Shown piece by piece: positions 23,149 through 33,847 of a DNA stretch of 64,000 bases. A program made the position numbers and the translations under genes. Each line of letters starts with the position of its first letter. Positions within the stretch are counted from its first letter, which is position 1. The notes under the pieces were generated by a model. That model was not told the origin of the DNA. It was given only the letters and a program-made list of their open reading frames with translations, and did not search any database. Origin of the DNA: Cricetomys ansorgei (Eukaryota > Chordata > Mammalia > Rodentia > Nesomyidae). The stretch spans positions 248,001 through 312,000 of the forward strand of contig JAMJFZ010003656.1 of NCBI GenBank assembly GCA_026225945.1, given 5' to 3'.

Positions 23149-23250
23149 GAGCCCATCCCCGCGGGCCGCCAGAAGTGCAACTGAAAGGCCACGGCCCCTG
23201 GGGTTTCACCCTGAAGAGCAGTCACAAGCCTGGCTTTGGTCATTGCCAAA
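23149..23250 (+). pseudogene. Shroom-family PDZ exon remnant (frameshifted)
   Basis: Shroom proteins are actin-binding regulators of epithelial shape with an N-terminal PDZ domain. In frame, this segment encodes EVQLKGHGPWGFTLK, which matches the start of Shroom PDZ domains (E-V-Q-L-x-G-x-x-P-W-G-F-T-L-K). Downstream, in the +1 frame, is LVIAK immediately before AAA|GTAAGG, a good splice donor. In Shroom first exons an LVI(T/S)K-like end sits at the donor. Only 34 nt instead of 39 separate the two blocks, so a 5-nt deletion breaks the frame. There is a plausible acceptor (cctttgcag at 23,148) and no in-frame ATG. It is probably a remnant or duplicate exon rather than a working gene. Confidence 0.5.
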
Positions 23251-23835
23251 GTAAGGCGACCTTGGGGTCTGCCCACCTGCCCGGTGACCCCGACCCTGAA
23301 GACTTGTGATTGGGTGTGTCATCTGCGTAAACCACCTGTGGGGATGTGGGTCCCAGACAGGCAATAGGAGTTGCGGTGCCACCCTGACTCCTGGAGGCTC
23401 TGGTAGTTTGAATGGCTCCTATTCTGAGATCCCCTTCCTCTCCCGCTCCAGGAAAACGCTTAGTCTCTAGAGTGTTGTCATTCCTGGCTATTTCATCGGG
23501 AGACCTACACCAGTAGGGCTGCCTGGAGGTGAAGGGAAGAATATTCCCAGGAGCCAGAGATTGACACAGCTGTGACCCTATCTATATGGTTGCATAGTGT
23601 CCCTTGTTTTGAAGTGTTGGCCTGTACTTGTTTTCACTCAGATCCAAAGTAGCATCTGCCACCAGCCCACCTTTTCCATTTAGGGGGAAACGTGACTAGT
23701 GGATACAAAAGAAACAAAAAACAAAGCAAACACAGGAAAAAAAAGACAAAAACCCAGGGGCTGAAGCAGGAGCCTGGTGAGTTTGAAGGAAGCCTGAGTG
23801 TGTATGGAGACCCTGTAAAAAATGTAATCGCGCCT
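23251..23835. other. Single-copy-looking sequence
   Basis: Moderate GC, declining away from the CpG-rich block. No further PDZ-encoding exon and no repeat are recognised. Confidence 0.4.
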
Positions 23836-23905
23836 TAGTCAATGGTAGATTTCTCATCCAGCATGTACAGGAACCTGGGCTTGATCCCCAACATTGCAAA
23901 AATAA
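23836..23905 (+). mobile_element. ID-like tRNA-derived SINE fragment
   Basis: 'caatggtagatttctcatccagcatgt' followed by a B-box-like 'ggcttgatccccaacatt'. Confidence 0.45.
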
Positions 23906-24264
23906 TGCTAATAAATTGAAAACCTAAATAATAGAACTTCATGTAGGTGAACCTCATAACAAAGTTATTATGTGTATCAAAGCAAATGTATCATCTTCAC
24001 CTTCACTGGTATTACTTCTGGCCCCATTGTCCATGATTTGTTAGTTTAACAGTAACTCACACTTGTTAAGCACTTTCTGAATGTCGGGCATGATTTTAAG
24101 TTTGTAACAAAAGAAGCTAGTCCTTTTGAAATAGAAATCACTCCATCTCTCATTATAGATGAGAATCCAAGATATTGGGAAGCTCTGTTTTGTGAGAGTC
24201 ATATTGCCAGGAGGTCATAGAGCTAGTATTCAGAACAGGCATTCTGCCTCCAATTCTTCCCCAT

Positions 24265-24480
24265 TTATTCAATTTTTATTTTATTTATGGGTCTGTGTGT
24301 GACTCTGTTCACGTGCATGCCTGTGCCCAAGGACGCTAGAAAAGGGTGTCAGCCCCTGAAGCTAAAGTTACAGGCCATTGTGAGCTGCCCAACCTAGATG
24401 TGGATGCTGGGATCCAAACCTACGTCCTCTGCAAGAGCAGCAAGTGCTCTTAACTGATGGACCACCTCTCTAGCCCCTCA
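24265..24480 (-). mobile_element. B2 SINE
   Basis: Reverse strand: 'tttatttatgggtctgtgtg' tail, 'gttacaggccattgtgagctg' and 'tgctcttaactgatggacc', ending in 'ctctagcccc'. Confidence 0.85.
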
Positions 24481-24483
24481 TTT

Positions 24484-24605
24484 TTATTTGTTTTATTTCA
24501 CTTATTTCATTTGGAGACAGCCTCTTTGTGTAACTTGATGTGGCCTCAAACTTGCAGTCCTCCTGCACCTAACCCAGTTGTTGGAACTACACACCTGGCT
24601 CCTTC
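24484..24605 (-). mobile_element. Old B1-like SINE
   Basis: 'ggagacagcctctttgtgtaa' and 'gtggcctcaaacttgcagtcc', reverse strand and diverged. Confidence 0.55.
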
Positions 24606-24642
24606 ATTTATTTTAATTTGCAACTAAGCTTTGTATATATTG

Positions 24643-24955
24643 TGGTGGCTTGAATGAGAATGTCATATGTTTGGATATTTCATCCCGAGTGGTGGTGCTA
24701 TTTGGGTAGGTTTAAGATGTGTGGCCCTGCTGGAGGAAGAATGCCACTAATGGTGGACTTTGAGGTTTTAAAGCACCATTCCCAGTTTACTCTCTCTACT
24801 TCCCATTTGCAGTTCAAGATGTGAGCTCTCAGCTGTCCCTGCCACTTTGTTTGATTGCTGTCACACTTTCCCACCATGAGGATAATGAACTCTTATTCTA
24901 CTGGAACTGTAAGCCCAAATAACCCTTGCTTCTATAAGTTGGAAAAATAACTAAT
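24643..24955 (+). mobile_element. Solo LTR, family A (MaLR/ERVL-like)
   Basis: Begins 'tgtggtggcttgaatgagaatg'-type sequence, with 'tgtggccctgctggagga' and a 'ggaactgtaagcccaaataa' polyadenylation-like block near the 3' end. It is the same family as 27,024-27,358, 34,875-35,296 and 40,707-41,100. The exact subfamily name is not assigned. Confidence 0.7.
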
Positions 24956-24969
24956 ATCTACATTGATGG

Positions 24970-26095
24970 TATACAACATGACATTTTGAAATATGTCTAC
25001 ATGGTTGGGTATCTTATTGGAACTAGTTAACATATGCATTACCTCACAAACTTAATATTTTTGTGTAACAAGAACCCTTAAATTCTTTCATCAACTTTCA
25101 AAAGATAGTATGTTATTTGTAACTGTAGTCTCCATGAAGTAGACTAAATCTCTTGAACTTCTCTTTATGAAGTTTTTTTTCTTTTCATCAGCACCTCCTC
25201 CTGCTCCCCAGATGCTCCCTAGTTTTAAATTTTTCACACAAGACCATGTAGTGACTGATTTATTTTTGTTAACACAGTGTCTTCCATATTCGTCATTGTG
25301 CAAATGTAAGGATTTTTATTTTATTTTTAATGTCAAATAGAGTTCCAATTTATACATGTACCACATTACCCATTTGTCTGTAGCTGGACACTTGGATTGA
25401 GTCCGTATCTTGGGTATTCTGAGAAGCACTACAGTGAACACAGGCATGCAGATATCTGTCCAACCTGGTGACTAATTCCCTTTGAATACTCAGTAGTGAA
25501 GTTATTGGGTTATAAGGTTAGTTCTGTTTTCAATTATTTGAGGAACCTCTCTTCTGTTTTCCATAAAGACTGTACCAATTTGCATTCCAACCAACAGTCT
25601 AGAAGGGTCCCCTGTTCTCACTTGCTTTGCTACTCTTGTCACTCTTTATTTCTAATACTATTGTCTGTAGCAAATGTGATGTGACATCTCATGGTCCTTT
25701 CAATGTGCATGTCTTCTGTACTTAGTGATATTGGCCATTTTTTATATGCCACTGATAGAATCTTCCTGTTAAATGACCTCTGTTTAGTCTGTTAGTGTGA
25801 TGGAGTTGATTTGTTTTCTGACATAAACCCTGTCTGTTGGAATAAACTCCATTTGACTGGGACATTTTGTACTTTTTCTATATTGCTGAATTTGACTTTT
25901 GAAGACCTTATCTGATGTACTGACATTTATTTCTCTAAGAAAAAAATAGGGCAGTGATGTTCCTTTGTAAGTGTATTTGTCTAGCTTGAGTATTTGGATT
26001 GTACTTGTCTCACAAAACAAATCAGGATTTGAGAAATTGCTTTCATATGGGCTGTTTGGCCCTCTCATGTAAGTCTGAGGTCAGAGTTTAAGAAA
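24970..26095 (-). mobile_element. Ancient mammalian LINE-1 (L1M type)
   Basis: Reverse strand. The block 'ccataaagactgtaccaatttgcattcc...ccaacagtctagaagggt' and 'gtgacatctcatggtcctttcaatgtgcat' is the classic end-of-ORF2 region of old mammalian L1s. Upstream ORF2 sequence continues to about 26,095. It is heavily diverged, so it predates the rodent-specific repeats around it. Confidence 0.7.
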
Positions 26096-26294
26096 CATTC
26101 TAGAAAGCCAGATAGTAATATCTTACTTAGCCGCCACCACAACCCTTCATTTCTGTTTTCCTAGCACAGAAGTTGTCATTGAAAATATGTAAACACATGA
26201 GATAATGGTATTCCAGTAAAACTTTATATATAAAAATAAGCAGAGGGGTGAATTGTCCTGTAGGTTATACTTGGCCAACCCCTACCCAAGTCTA

Positions 26295-26390
26295 CTTGCT
26301 AATTAGTTTTTTTTTGTCAACTTAACACAAGCTAGGAACATCTTGAAAGAGGGAACCTCAATTGAGAAAATGCCCCCATAAGATTGGGAT
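26295..26390 (+). mobile_element. LTR fragment, family B
   Basis: 'tgtcaacttaacacaagctag' and 'aacctcaattgagaaaatgcc', the same family as the fuller copy at 26,526. Confidence 0.6.
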
Positions 26391-26639
26391 GCAGTGTAAA
26401 TCCCAAATTAGTAAGGAAAAAAAAAATCATTGTCACCTAGTTCAATTGAATTTTAAGCAAGTTTTTAATACTGGCAGGTAATGGTAGAGGCTGGATAGGA
26501 CTATGTGGAATTATAGATATGTTCTATGGTGGCTAGTTTTATGTCAACTTGACACAAGTTAGGGTTATCTGAAATTAAGATATTGAAGAAATTGAGAAAA
26601 GTTATCTCAATGGATAAAATGACTCCATAAGATCAGGCT

Positions 26640-26785
26640 GTAGCTGGGCAGTGGTGGCACATGCCTTTAATCCCAGCACTCAGAAAACAGAGGCAGGCAG
26701 ATCTCTGTGAGTTCGAGGCCAGCCTGGTCTATAGAGTGAGTTCCAGGACAGCTGGGGCTATGTAGAAAGACCCTGTCTCAAGAGA
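26640..26785 (+). mobile_element. B1 SINE
   Basis: 'ggcagtggtggcacatgcc', 'gagttcgaggccagcctggtc' and 'gaccctgtctcaagag'. Well conserved. Confidence 0.9.
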
Positions 26786-27023
26786 TATTGGGGATGGGGA
26801 GTTATTCTTGATTAGTGATTGATGGAGAAGGACCAGCCCACTGTGGGTGGTGCTATCCCTAGATGGTCCTGGGTTCTATAAGAAAGCAGGCCACACAAGC
26901 CAGTAAACAGTGCCCCTCCATAGCCTTTGCATCAGTTCCTCAGGTTCTTACCCTGCTTGAGTTCCTGTTCTGAATTCCTTTGATGATGAACTATGATGTG
27001 GAAGCATAAATCATTTTCTCCCT

Positions 27024-27358
27024 GTGGTAGTTTACATTAGAATAGCCCCCATAGGTTCATAGGGAGTGATACTATTAGATGGTAAGGCCTTGTTGGAGGA
27101 ACTTGTCACTAGGGGTGGGCTTTGGGGTTTCCAATGCTCAAGCCAAGCCCAGTATTTCTCTCTCTTCTGACTGCCTGCAAATCCAGATGTAAAATTCTTG
27201 GCTACCTCTCCAGTACCATGTCTTCCTGAATGCCACCATGCTACCCACCATGATGATAATGAACTAAATCAATGAACTATAAGCCAGCCCCAGTTAAATG
27301 TTTTCCTTGCTGCCATGGTCATGGAGTCTTTTCATGGCAATAGAAACCCTAAGATACT
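27024..27358 (+). mobile_element. Solo LTR, family A, nested in family B
   Basis: Starts 'tgtggtagtttacattagaat' and ends 'tagaaaccctaagata'. The family B LTR continues directly after it, showing the insertion order. Confidence 0.7.
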
Positions 27359-27437
27359 TTCCAAGTTGCTTTGGTCATAGTGTTTTATCACAGTAATAGG
27401 AACCCTAACTAAGACATGTACCAACATGCCTGGGTTT

Positions 27438-27556
27438 GGGGGGATTGATTTTGTGACAGGATCTTGATATATAGTCTAGGCTGACCTTTAATTCTCAACC
27501 CTGCCTCTACCCCCAAGTGCTAGAATTGCAAGCATGTACCATTGTGCCTAGGTAGA
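27438..27556 (-). mobile_element. Old B1-like SINE
   Basis: 'gacaggatcttgatatatagtc', 'aagtgctagaattgcaagcatg', reverse strand. Confidence 0.55.
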
Positions 27557-28310
27557 AAGTTGTTCTTAATGTCCTGCAGTATACAACTTGTCACAGTTTT
27601 CTTTTCCACCATTGGCTCTTAATAAGTTTTCTGTTAAGTTATGGGCCTTCCTGCAATGCTGGAGATGTAGGAAACCTATATTTTTCTCCTCACTACTCAG
27701 GGACTTCTCAGTATTTGGAGTAGTCTATTACAGAGCCTGATAAATGACCCAGGAGAGTCTAGGAACCTAGGAAATAGCTCACAGAAAAAGAGATATTTGA
27801 GCTAGGTTTTAAGCTAGAATTTTTCAGACAAAGGAAGAAGAAACACATTTGAAGGGAATCAAAGGGCTTGAAGCACAGCAAAACTAGCATGTTTAGAGAG
27901 AAGGTGCCATCTTGGTAAAGGGAAGCTAGGATACATGAAGAGTAGAGGAGGTGCTGGGAACTGAGTTGCAGCAGATTGCCATAAGCTGAAATGTTGGAAC
28001 CTGTCCATTGGAAACCATTGGTGCATTTGTGAAATCTAAGTCTGGAAGTCCAGTGAGTAAAGGATAACCTGTCCACTTAATGAAGATTAATAATAAAAAT
28101 GGTGACTGTGAAAAACAGACAGCATTGGGAAAAATGCTTATCCTGTATTAGTTTTTTGTTTTTGTTTTTTAAGGAGACACTTAGTATAAAGTATCATAGG
28201 ACTATGAAGATTGAGTTAGAGGATTTTCTCATTGTTTTGACAAAATATTTGAAAAAACCACGAAAGGGGGAGTGGGGGGGTGGAGAGGTTGCTTCATGGT
28301 TTCAGAGGTA
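27557..28310. other. Intergenic sequence, no gene seen
   Basis: A 105-codon minus-strand ORF (27,759-28,076) has no recognisable domain. No repeat is identified. Confidence 0.35.
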
Positions 28311-31050
28311 TCTTAATTACTTTTCTGTTGCTGTGAGAAAACACTATTATACTTCCTTCAACAAGGCCAGAGCTCATAGTCCTTCCCAAACAGTTCCACC
28401 AACAAGAGACCAAGTATTCAAACATATGAGCCATGGGGGCCATTCCCATTCAAACCACCATGTTCTACTCCTTGGCTTCCATAGACTTGTGGCCATGTCA
28501 TAAGGCAAAATGCGCTTAGTCCAACTTCAAAAGTCCCTATAATCTTTTACAGTCTTAGCACTATTTTAAAGTTCAAAGTCTCTTCTGAGACTCACAGGTA
28601 TCTCTTAACTTTGGCCCCTATAAAATCAAAATGCAAATTATATATTTCCAGTGTTCAATGCACAAAATATACATTACCATTTTAAAAAGGGAGGGAAGGG
28701 GACATACAAAGAAAATACTGGACCAAAGCAAGATGGAAACCCAGCAGGGCAAACTCCAAATCCTGTAGTTCTGTCCTTTGTCCAAAAAAGTCCATAGTAG
28801 AAGGAAAGACTTTCCACAATAAACATGAACTGTCTTTCTTTACTGCAGAGTTTGGAGTCATCTGGCCTTTCACAAGTCTCTTAGACACAGACACAGATTG
28901 AATATTGACAATTTGTAATTACTGAGACTCTGGGAAGTTTTGTTTTTGTTACAAACAAATCCACCTTTTCTCCTTCTGTACTTGACTTTTAACATGACTG
29001 TCACCTGGTAATGCAGAGGATTGTAAATCTGTCTTCTTACTCCGGTCAAAATTTGAAAATTCTCCATACCACATGCAGTTAAAATGAACCAGAGGAAAAA
29101 AAGTTATCAGAAAGGTGAAAAGGGGGCAGATCCAATGTCCAAGTCTCTTCTGAGACTCAAAACAATATCTTAATTGTAACCACCTATGTCTTGGTCGAAG
29201 TTCTATTGCTCTGAAGAGATGCCATGACCACAGCAACTCTTATAAAGGTAAGCATTTAATTTGGGCTGGCTCACAGTTCAGAGGTTTAGTCCATTATCAT
29301 CATGGTGGGAAGCATGGTGGCACAGACAGACATGGTGCTGGAGAAGCAGCTGAGAGTTGTATTTCTGGATTGACAGGCAGCAGGAAGAGGGAGGGAGACA
29401 CTGGGCCTGGCTTGAACATTTGTAACTAAAAAGCCCATCCCCAGTGACACACTTCCTCCAACAGGCCACAAGTACTCCAACAAGGCCACACCTCCTAATA
29501 GTGCCACTCCCTATAAACCTATGGGGGCCATTTTCATTCAAATCCCCACACCCTTGTAAAATCAAAATGCAAATTATATATTTCCAATATACAATGCACC
29601 TAATATACATCACCATTTCAAAAAAGAGGAAAGGGGGCATGCTGAGGAAATACTAGATCAAAGTATATCAAAACTTACCAGGAAAACTTTAAATCCTATA
29701 GCTTCCTGTCTGATACCAGAGAGCTTAGTTAGCTCTACCCTTCCAACTTTGCTGCCTACAAGATACGTCTCTCTCGTGGGCTGGTTCCACTTCCTGTGTG
29801 CAATTCCCCTTGGCTATTATTTCATGTCTCTGGCATGTCAAACATTTTGGGGTCTCCAACACAATCAAACCTCACTTTCACAGCTTCATGTAATAGCCTC
29901 TCAAAGCCTCCAATGCAGAGACACCTCTGCCAGACACTGTCTGGCCTCAGTGGTTATCCTTAATCACAGAGGAAGATTCCACAACTCCTTTAACTCACAT
30001 ATCCTTTGTGACTCTGAAGCCAGAACCATGTGAAGAGCATCGTAAAGTTCAGTGGCCTGCTTGGATTGTAGCCTGGCTTCTATGAATCACTTTAGCAATA
30101 GCTTTGATTTGTTGTTGTCTTTTAGGAGCAGGAAATTTCTTAGGTCTTTTCTCTTCACAAATTGGAAGCTTAGCTGTGTAGGATCTTCTCCAGAGGGTAA
30201 CGCTCTCTTTATTCCATTTTACATCAAGCTTCTTAATCTCCTTACGTCTTTTAACACAGCCTTGACTCCAACATTAAATTTCCTGATACTTGTTTTCTCC
30301 TCAAATTGTACATTTTGTAATTCTCTTTGGCCCACTTGCCAAAGAGTAATTACTAAGAACCATATGACAAAGTCAATATTATGCTGTCTTGAAATCTTAA
30401 CCACCAAAGATATTAGTCCATCACTTTTCAATTTAGCCTCAGGCAAATTCTTGAGACAAGAGCAGAAGGCAGCCACATTTTTTGTAAAAATATGAAAATG
30501 GTCTCCAGCCCAGTTGCTAATATTTTTCCCCTCTGAAACTTCTTGAGCTGGGTCTCCATAGTTCAAATAACTTTCAGCATTACTGCTTTCCAAGCTCCTG
30601 TTAGGATGTATCCTTAAGTTCTTGTTACAGTAATCAACCTTTTTTTTAGTCCATATTCTCAGTCTTCCATATTTCTCCAAAAAACAACATGGTAAGGCTT
30701 GTTGTAGCAATAGCCCAGTCCCTGCTAACAACTTCTATATTAGTGACTTTTCTGTTGCTGTGACAATGTCAACTTTTTATAAAACAAAGAGTTTAATTGA
30801 GTTTACAGTTACAAGGGGTTAAAATTTATGATGGCAGAACAAAGACATGGTGATAGGCAGCTGGAGCAGCAGCTGAGAGCTTATATCTTGATCTGTAAGC
30901 AGAAGGCAGAGAACACACTATAGCATGAGTCTTTTGAAACCTCAAAATATGCCACCAACAAGACCACACCTCCTAATCCTTCCCAAACAGTTCAACCAGC
31001 CAAAAACCAAGTATTCTGGGAGGGGGCAATCTCATTCAAACCACCACAAG
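28311..31050 (-). mobile_element. Composite MaLR-like provirus: LTR-int-LTR-int-LTR
   Basis: Three family A LTR copies lie in the same reverse orientation at about 28,311-28,470, 29,189-29,553 and 30,734-31,050. They are separated by two internal segments (28,471-29,188 and 29,554-30,733). Both internal segments share the block 'aaaatcaaaatgcaaattatat' and the sequence after it. This arrangement fits homologous recombination between copies, or a tandem provirus. No retroviral pol motif is seen. MaLR internal regions normally lack pol. Confidence 0.7.
30219..30731 (-). CDS. 170-codon ORF in the MaLR-like internal region
   Basis: The longest ORF near this element. It begins close to the 5' (right-hand) LTR of the minus-strand element, where a gag-like frame would lie. 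Visible features are an N-terminal hydrophobic LLLQQALPCC segment, a central Asn/Ser-rich part and a basic C-terminus. I recognise no protease, polymerase or zinc-knuckle motif. It is probably a remnant frame of a non-autonomous element. Whether it is expressed is unknown. Confidence 0.35.
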   Translation of the reverse strand: MLAGTGLLLQQALPCCFLEKYGRLRIWTKKKVDYCNKNLRIHPNRSLESSNAESYLNYGDPAQEVSEGKNISNWAGDHFHIFTKNVAAFCSCLKNLPEAKLKSDGLISLVVKISRQHNIDFVIWFLVITLWQVGQRELQNVQFEEKTSIRKFNVGVKAVLKDVRRLRSLM

Positions 31051-31290
31051 CACCATCAGTTGAGGGCCCAAGATTCAATACACTGGTCCATGGAGGTATC
31101 TTTATACTCAACCATAACAAAGATTCTACATAATTACTGGTAAAACTTGATGCAGATAAAGGAAAGTGACTTGAAGAAGTTCTCCAATGTGAGACTATTT
31201 TGTTGGTTCCATAATAAGGTGAGTTTTCATTCTCCAGGTTGTTTTTTCTATTATTATCAAAATCACCTTAACTTTTTAAAAACTTTTATT
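31051..31290. other. Short intergenic stretch
   Basis: No feature recognised. Confidence 0.35.
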
Positions 31291-32767
31291 TTGAAGAGTC
31301 CAAGATGGCAGCAGGGCAGTAAGCAGGGCTAACAGCGTTCTGGCTGCTGCCCCACCACCTCCACTCCAGTCACCTCTGGCTCAAGTGTTCATGGACTGGG
31401 AGAAGCTATGCTGGTGCCAAGTCCAGTGGGGAAAACTTTGAGAATTAAAGGTGGTCGGAAAGACACAGAGATAGATCTGGAAAGTCAGCTGGCCCTGAGT
31501 AGAGAGAGGAAAGATGGCAGAACGAAACAGGGCATGCAGCAGAAACTCAAGCTAGAGTCTCTGTGGCTACAAACGTGGAAGTGGCGCTGGGAGGCAAGGG
31601 CCACTACCTGGCCTGCTTTACCTCATTGCTGGCAGAGAGGCACTCAACTGGAGATGAAGCATGAGTGGCAGAGCAAGTCTTTGCCGAGGGGAACCAGTCC
31701 TCAGGCAGCCGGGAGGCTGGGGCCACAGAACAACCCACCCTGCCCTGTAGCTGCCCACCAGGGGCTCCTACTCAGCCAGCAGGTTGGGCCAGGGGGGCAT
31801 GGAAGAAACAATTCCGGAAGGGGAGTCTAAGATATAAGAACAAAGCGGCATTGCAGCAAAGAGATACTGAACAGGCTGCCTCACCCCATCGCTGCCCACC
31901 AGGCTCACAGACACAACCCATGGCAGGGAGACGACAACCCTGGAGAGGAGATGAAGATTCTGGAGTGGAGCAGCATGGCTTAGAGAGATGGAATTGAAGA
32001 GACAGGAGACCACTTTGATGTCCGTGATCCATGCAGGCCATGTAGATGTCTGTGATCCATACTGTTGCTGGAGACCATGTGGATGTCTGTGATCTGTGCT
32101 GCAACCGGAAACCATGTTGATGTCTGCTCTCCATGCTATAGCTGGAAACTGTGTGGATGTCCATGATCCACACTGCTGCCAGAGACCATGTTGATATCTG
32201 TGATCTGTGCTACAGCTGGAAACCATGTTGATGTCCATGCTCTGTGCTGCTGCCGGAAGCAACATGTAGATGTTCATTAGCCTTGATGCTGCTGGAGGCC
32301 ATGTTGATGTCTGTGACCAGTGTTGCAGCCCAAAGCCATGTTGATGTCTGTGATCTGTGTTCATGCTAGAATACATGTTGATGTTCATGACTCATATGGG
32401 TACCAGAGGCCATGTGGATGTCTGTGATCCCTGCTGGCTGCTGCCAACAAAAAATGAAAAATAAAAATATAAATATAAAAACATGGTGATGTGCATGATC
32501 CATGCTCCTGACACACAGACTGACCTTAATTTTTTCTTTTTCCTTCTTTTCGTGCATTAGTTTTGTTTTTGTTTTTGTTTTTGTTTCAGTTTCTGCTTGT
32601 CCTTTTTTTCTTGTTTTTGCTTGTACTTTCTTTTGTTTATGGATTCAAGTTTTTTTTGTTTTATTTTGTTTTTGTTGTTTGTTTTGCTTTGGAGGGCACA
32701 GGGGTGATAAGGTAGACCTGGGAGAACTAGGAAGAGGGTGTGATTGAGATGCCTTGTATGAAACTCT
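31291..32767 (+). repeat. Complex rodent repeat containing a 37-bp minisatellite (MurSatRep-like)
   Basis: A ~1.5-kb element. It opens with GC-richer sequence ('ccaagatggcagcagggcag'), has internally repeated 'gctgcccaccagg' blocks, then the 37-bp minisatellite, a T-rich tract and an end at 'gaaactctcaagtaatta'. A shorter related copy lies at 44,862-45,135. It resembles the murine MurSatRep class; that name is from memory and is tentative. The ORFs of 140 and 110 codons (+) and 206 codons (-) inside it are by-products of the repeats. Confidence 0.55.
32014..32450. repeat. 37-bp minisatellite, about 11 units
   Basis: Unit 'ccatgttgatgtctgtgatc' plus 'tgtgctgcagctggaaa'. Successive units are 37 bp, with two of 39 bp. 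The period is not a multiple of three, so the 206-codon minus ORF across it is not a repeat protein frame. Confidence 0.85.
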
Positions 32768-32783
32768 CAAGTAATTATTATGT

Positions 32784-32814
<31 letters not shown>

Positions 32815-32965
32815 TTGGGGGTTGCACATACCACAGCATACATGTGAAGGTCAGAGAATAACTTGTGGAGTAGATGCTCTCCCTTCACAATGTATGTCTC
32901 TAGAATTGAACTCAGTTTACCAGCTTGGTAGCAAATGCCTTTACATGCTAAGCCAGACTATTCGT
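32768..32965 (-). mobile_element. B3 SINE with (TTTA)n tail
   Basis: Reverse strand. The (TTTA)n at 32,780-32,816 is the tail. 'gaaggtcagagaataacttgtgg' and 'ttgaactcagtttaccagcttgg' are the B3 body. Confidence 0.8.
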
Positions 32966-33802
32966 GTGTGCATGTGTGTGTGCGCGTGCGCGCATGTTTG
33001 TATTATTTTTCTTGCCAAACTCCAGTTATGCATTCATAACACTGTTTCCTAATATCCAGTTATTAATCAGACTTTCAAGGATTTGAATCTGGAGGGGAGC
33101 ACTCTAGTGTGAAGGATGAGGCTGAATCACCCCCAACCCTAGGATGATAAGCAGGGGCTGAGGATTATGCTCACTTTGCCTATGGTAATTTCTCTGTGAG
33201 TGCTCTCAGGAAAGTAGCATCTTCCTCCCACCTACCAAGCCAAAAAAGCCCCTATGTACAGTCTTCTCATCCCAAGACCATCACTGGCCTGGGAAAAAAT
33301 TGTACCCTTAACTTAAAGCCTGAGTGATGCTTTCCCTGTGAATGTCCTCTCATGTTTAGAGGATGTTAAGAGATTTGGCTGGAGAATGGGATCTCCATCA
33401 TCAGGACCCCTGTGAATCAAGGCCAGACACTGTAAGTGTGTCCCTATTTTAACAAGATCCTTCTGGTATTTCTTTTGGCTACCATCTAAGGCAATTCCAT
33501 GCTTCACTACATGCCATGTTACGGCAGGACAGGTCACCTAGAACCAGTCTGTACCTCATAAATCCTCTCCATGCACTCCATTTCCATTTCAGTCACGAGA
33601 ATTAGGGTGGGAGTTGAGAAGTGAGCTGTGAGGATTTTTTAATGTTGTACATATTGAATTGGAAAGCTGTTGTAACCATGCTTTTCGCAGAATCAACAAG
33701 ACTTCTCAGTATATTTTTGTACTTTTTTTAAACTTAGGATAAAACAAGTTTGTGTATGGTAAGAACTGATAAAATTGCTACCCCTCTTATCTCTTGACAA
33801 TA
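32966..33802. other. Intergenic sequence, no gene seen
   Basis: Begins with a TG/CG tract (32,964-32,998). A 74-codon minus ORF (33,313-33,537) has no recognisable motif. Confidence 0.35.

Positions 33803-33846
<44 letters not shown>
33803..33846. repeat. (TG)n microsatellite
   Basis: Uninterrupted TG repeat of about 20 units. Confidence 0.95.

Positions 33847-33847
<1 letters not shown>

Larger units (their letters stand above)
22685..23320. promoter_or_regulatory. CpG-island-like putative promoter
   Basis: This is the only segment of the window with high GC and frequent CpG; by eye more than 20 CpGs lie between 22,745 and 23,065. It includes GC-box-like motifs 'cccgcccctccc' and 'ccccgccacgcccc' at 23,038-23,066. 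No TATA box is evident. An 89-codon ORF starts leftward at 22,969, and a Shroom-like PDZ exon runs rightward from about 23,149, so the layout is that of a bidirectional promoter. Activity is inferred from composition only. Confidence 0.6.
26526..27416 (+). mobile_element. LTR, family B, with two nested insertions
   Basis: Starts 'ggctagttttatgtcaacttgacac'. It is interrupted by a B1 (26,640-26,785) and by a family A LTR (27,024-27,358). It resumes at 'ccaagttgctttggtcatagtg' and ends '...ccctaactaagaca'. The LTR type is inferred from the TG...CA-like ends and from AATAAA-like sequence seen in related copies. Confidence 0.7.

Noticed and set aside
23149..23250. The genuine first exon of Shroom2
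   Set aside because: The frame is broken by a 5-nt shortfall, there is no in-frame ATG, and transcription rightward would run into Gpr143 head-on. The human arrangement places SHROOM2 on the other side of GPR143.
29278..29640. ORFs of 120 and 73 codons (-)
   Set aside because: They lie in LTR sequence of a multicopy family.
31768..32388. 206-codon minus-strand ORF, the longest in the window
   Set aside because: It is produced by the 37-bp minisatellite. The period is not a multiple of three, and the translation is low-complexity His/Gln/Ser/Thr without a domain.
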